Shown here: positions 44,187 to 44,436 of the stretch, piece by piece
How positions within the stretch are numbered: position 1 is the stretch's first letter
Layout of the letters: each line of letters opens with the position of its first letter
Assembly: GCF_016862755.1 (NCBI RefSeq)
Contig: NZ_BONO01000033.1
Location: 1-44,436, forward strand
Direction: 5' to 3'
Source: Cellulomonas pakistanensis
GTDB lineage: Bacteria; Actinomycetota; Actinomycetes; Actinomycetales; Cellulomonadaceae
Length of the DNA stretch: 44,436 bases
Program-made: the position numbers and the translations under genes
The notes under the pieces: model-generated
Databases searched by the model: none
The model's input: the letters and a program-made list of their open reading frames with translations, nothing else
What the model was told of the DNA's origin: nothing

Positions 44187-44369
44187 ATCTCCTCGTCGCC
44201 CCGCAGGGAGGAACGGACACCGAGGGTCACCTCGGCGGCTGGTCCCACGGACGACGAACCCCCGGCACGGCCTGCAGGCGCTTCGGCGCCCCTACGGTCG
44301 CGCCGGACCGGGAACCATGGTCGGTGCAGTTCGCGAAATGCCGCGGACAAACCGGGCCGGAAAGCCTGG

Positions 44370-44375
44370 TAGGGT
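44370..44375 (+). promoter_or_regulatory. Second promoter -10, probable rrn P2
   Basis: TAGGGT in the context CCTGGTAGGGTTTCGGAAC. The -35 is unclear; GGACAA lies about 19 bp upstream. Tandem promoters are common before actinobacterial rrn operons. Confidence 0.45.
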
Positions 44376-44436
44376 TTCGGAACGTCGGAAACGCCCGATG
44401 AACGGGCGGTGAAGACGAGAAAGAAGCTCTGGTAGA

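Larger units (their letters stand above)
43980..44436 (+). other. Gene-free promoter region, probably upstream of an rRNA operon
   Basis: No convincing coding sequence. It has two promoter-like elements (below), a small hairpin CCGAGG-GTCA-CCTCGG near 44221-44236, and CGCCCG-ATGAA-CGGGCG near 44393-44409. Base composition drops toward the end (AAACCGGGCCGGAAAGCC, GAAGACGAGAAAGAAGC), as in rrn leaders. 16S itself is not reached. Confidence 0.55.

Noticed and set aside
44176..44412. Small open frames at the right edge
   Set aside because: They overlap promoter elements and hairpins, have no ribosome binding site or domain, and the composition suggests an rRNA leader.

Overview
The window is very GC-rich DNA (well over 70% by eye) from an actinobacterium. 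Gene content and order point to the Micrococcales, most likely Cellulomonas or a close relative: a PriA-type his cluster, sseB/DUF1844 near infC-rpmI-rplT, a spoU-type methyltransferase before pheST, argCJBDFRGH, then mpg-tyrS and what looks like an rrn promoter. The genus is an inference; no rRNA gene lies inside the window. I see about 36 protein genes, no tRNA, CRISPR array, transposase or prophage.

Layout. 1-510: a 15-bp tandem repeat, a 29-bp perfect inverted repeat and a small S4-domain protein. 582-9552: histidine genes hisD, hisC, hisB, a conserved unknown, hisH, priA and an sseB-like gene, interrupted between hisD and hisC by a reverse-strand recQ fused to a phosphoribosyltransferase-like domain. 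hisF, hisG, hisI and hisE are not here. 9787-12209 (reverse): a GerW-family protein, a lipoprotein trypsin-like protease and a membrane-anchored coiled-coil protein. 12348-16541: an MFS transporter, DUF1844, catalase and a Fur/CatR repressor. 16994-24688: translation genes infC-rpmI-rplT, a SpoU-type methyltransferase, thpR and pheST. 25115-29308: a 1397-residue secreted nuclease plus 5'-nucleotidase. 29401-32288: an AraC regulator, a VOC protein, a FrnE-like DsbA and a quinone oxidoreductase. 32420-41145: a complete arginine operon argC-J-B-D-F-R-G-H. 41165-43915: a P-loop kinase, 3-methyladenine glycosylase and tyrS, followed by strong promoters pointing out of the window.

How the genes work together. 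The arg operon encodes every step from N-acetylglutamate to arginine (ArgJ recycles the acetyl group) and its own repressor. Most junctions are 1-8 nt overlaps, which suggests translational coupling. Fur and catalase form a peroxide/iron-responsive pair. The secreted nuclease/nucleotidase can strip phosphate from extracellular DNA.

Most unusual signals. (1) At least a dozen genes show a -10-like hexamer (NANNNT) exactly 6 or 7 nt before the start codon and no ribosome binding site, the signature of leaderless mRNAs. (2) Four intergenic copies of an undescribed palindromic element share the arms ACACGTCGAG and GACGYGTC, always 24 nt apart. (3) infC appears to start at ATC behind a structured leader of roughly 280 nt. 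(4) A leaderless mini-ORF with a rare TTT codon precedes pheST. (5) The fur promoter has a near-palindrome covering its -35.
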